From Pontibacter arcticus (GTDB taxonomy: Bacteria; Bacteroidota; Bacteroidia; Cytophagales; Hymenobacteraceae), in NCBI RefSeq assembly GCF_003284895.1, contig NZ_QMDV01000001.1:275080-339079 (forward strand): a DNA stretch of 64,000 nt, read 5' to 3'. Below the pieces are notes generated by a model. That model made no database searches. It was not told where the DNA came from and saw nothing but the letters and a program-made list of their open reading frames with translations. Of the stretch, positions 63,525 through 64,000 are shown one piece after another (position 1 is the first letter of the stretch; the number at the start of each line of letters is the position of its first letter). Position numbers and translations under genes: made by a program.

Positions 63525-64000
63525 TTACAGCGCTAGGTAAGGCTCCAGTTTTGTGTACAATTCTGATGAGATCAGCTTTATGTTCCTGATTTCGGCCACC
63601 TGCTGATACGGGCCGTGCTGTTCGCGGTAAGCTACAATGGCGCGCGCCACATTAGACGAGATGTAAGGGTGCAGCCTGAGTTCTTCGGCTGTAGCTTTGT
63701 TCAGATCAATCTGAGTTACAGCATTTGCTTTTGGTACGAACGTATACTTTTGCAGGCTATCTACCACCTCCGGGCTAAGGCCGAAAACTTCCTGCACCTG
63801 TGCCATACTCCTGAAACCTCCTAAGCTATTGCGGTACTTAATAATGCGTGCCGAAAGTTTGCTACCGATGCCTCTTATCTGTTTTAGCTGTGTTGTATCG
63901 GCTGTATTAATGTTGAAAGGGGCCAGTACAAATCGTTCTTTTGGTTTGGATTCCCAGTTGGGTGTCGGCCTGGTGCGGGCATCATACTGGTTCCGGTTAT
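63525..64000 (-). CDS. Helix-hairpin-helix protein (ComEA-like), partial at window edge
   Basis: The frame is open from the stop at 63525 to the window end (64000), about 158 residues, so the N-terminus lies outside the window. Two helix-hairpin-helix units are seen: NINTADTTQLKQIRGIGSKLSARIIKYR and, after GGFRSMAQVQEVFGLSP, IDLNKATAEELRLHPYISSNVARAIVAYREQHGPY. Repeated units of this kind bind DNA non-specifically, as in ComEA, where they serve DNA uptake; the type with several repeats is common in Bacteroidota and may be exported. The methionine at 63806 is internal. Confidence 0.88.
   Translation of the reverse strand, partial: NRNQYDARTRPTPNWESKPKERFVLAPFNINTADTTQLKQIRGIGSKLSARIIKYRNSLGGFRSMAQVQEVFGLSPEVVDSLQKYTFVPKANAVTQIDLNKATAEELRLHPYISSNVARAIVAYREQHGPYQQVAEIRNIKLISSELYTKLEPYLAL

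Noticed and set aside
1-64000. CRISPR array, complete prophage, rRNA operon or replication origin
   Set aside because: No regularly spaced repeats, phage structural genes, rRNA sequence or DnaA-box cluster with dnaA/dnaN neighbours was seen; dnaE alone does not mark an origin.

Overview
The window looks like a chromosomal segment of a member of the Bacteroidota, most likely order Cytophagales and close to Pontibacter/Hymenobacteraceae. The genus is inference; no marker here settles it. The evidence is a protein with a type IX secretion C-terminal sorting domain, the gliding lipoprotein GldH directly behind RicT, GWxTD and DUF2723 proteins, HYC_CC_PP and DUF3347 proteins around a metal efflux operon, mostly A/T-rich leaders without Shine-Dalgarno sites, and promoters of the TTTG-N19-TAnnTTTG type. 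Protein-coding genes fill most of the window, and many are separated by strong hairpin-plus-T-run terminators.

Layout: 1-4.5 kb holds the end of an MscS channel gene and dnaE. 4.6-5.3 kb is a REP-associated tyrosine transposase between inverted pairs of short palindromes. 5.5-14.8 kb is mixed housekeeping and envelope genes (trxA, DUF421, a 641-residue secreted unknown, an OmpA-type lipoprotein, idi, a cystathionine gamma-synthase-like enzyme, a TVP38 protein). 14.8-17.3 kb is a small AT-rich accessory island beside tRNA-Arg(ACG): direct repeats, a perfect 20-bp inverted repeat, a two-gene DNA-binding protein/Doc toxin module, and the broken C-terminal end of an MmeI-like methyltransferase. 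17.5-26.5 kb is a copper/silver-type efflux cluster (HYC_CC_PP, CusA-like RND pump, TolC-like channel, two adaptors with heavy-metal-binding domains, a 42-residue membrane peptide, DUF3347). Its cusA-like gene is split in two by a four-helix-bundle (S23/IVP family) gene flanked by inverted repeats.

26.5-45.4 kb is mostly core: bacilliredoxin, purD, recQ, kdsD-manC (surface sugar precursors), rlmB, a GWxTD lipoprotein, a DUF2723 membrane protein, a T9SS cargo protein, birA, and the rsfS-ftsH-LUD-lpxH run. A structured, inverted-repeat-bounded element of about 150 bp follows. 45.6-64 kb carries a GNAT protein, a zinc alcohol dehydrogenase, a flippase, ricT-gldH, an EEP-family hydrolase, a cold-shock protein, a large FUS-like Ser/Gly/Gln/Tyr low-complexity protein, an NmrA-like oxidoreductase, a large superfamily 1 helicase, a lipoprotein hydrolase and the end of a helix-hairpin-helix protein.

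Overlying everything is a short motif, AAGTATA/AAGTATG and its complement, repeated on both strands and in every reading frame far more often than chance. The observations most worth following are the four-helix-bundle insertion in the RND pump, this dispersed motif, the FUS-like protein, the Doc module with its repeated upstream sites, and the structured element at 45.4 kb.
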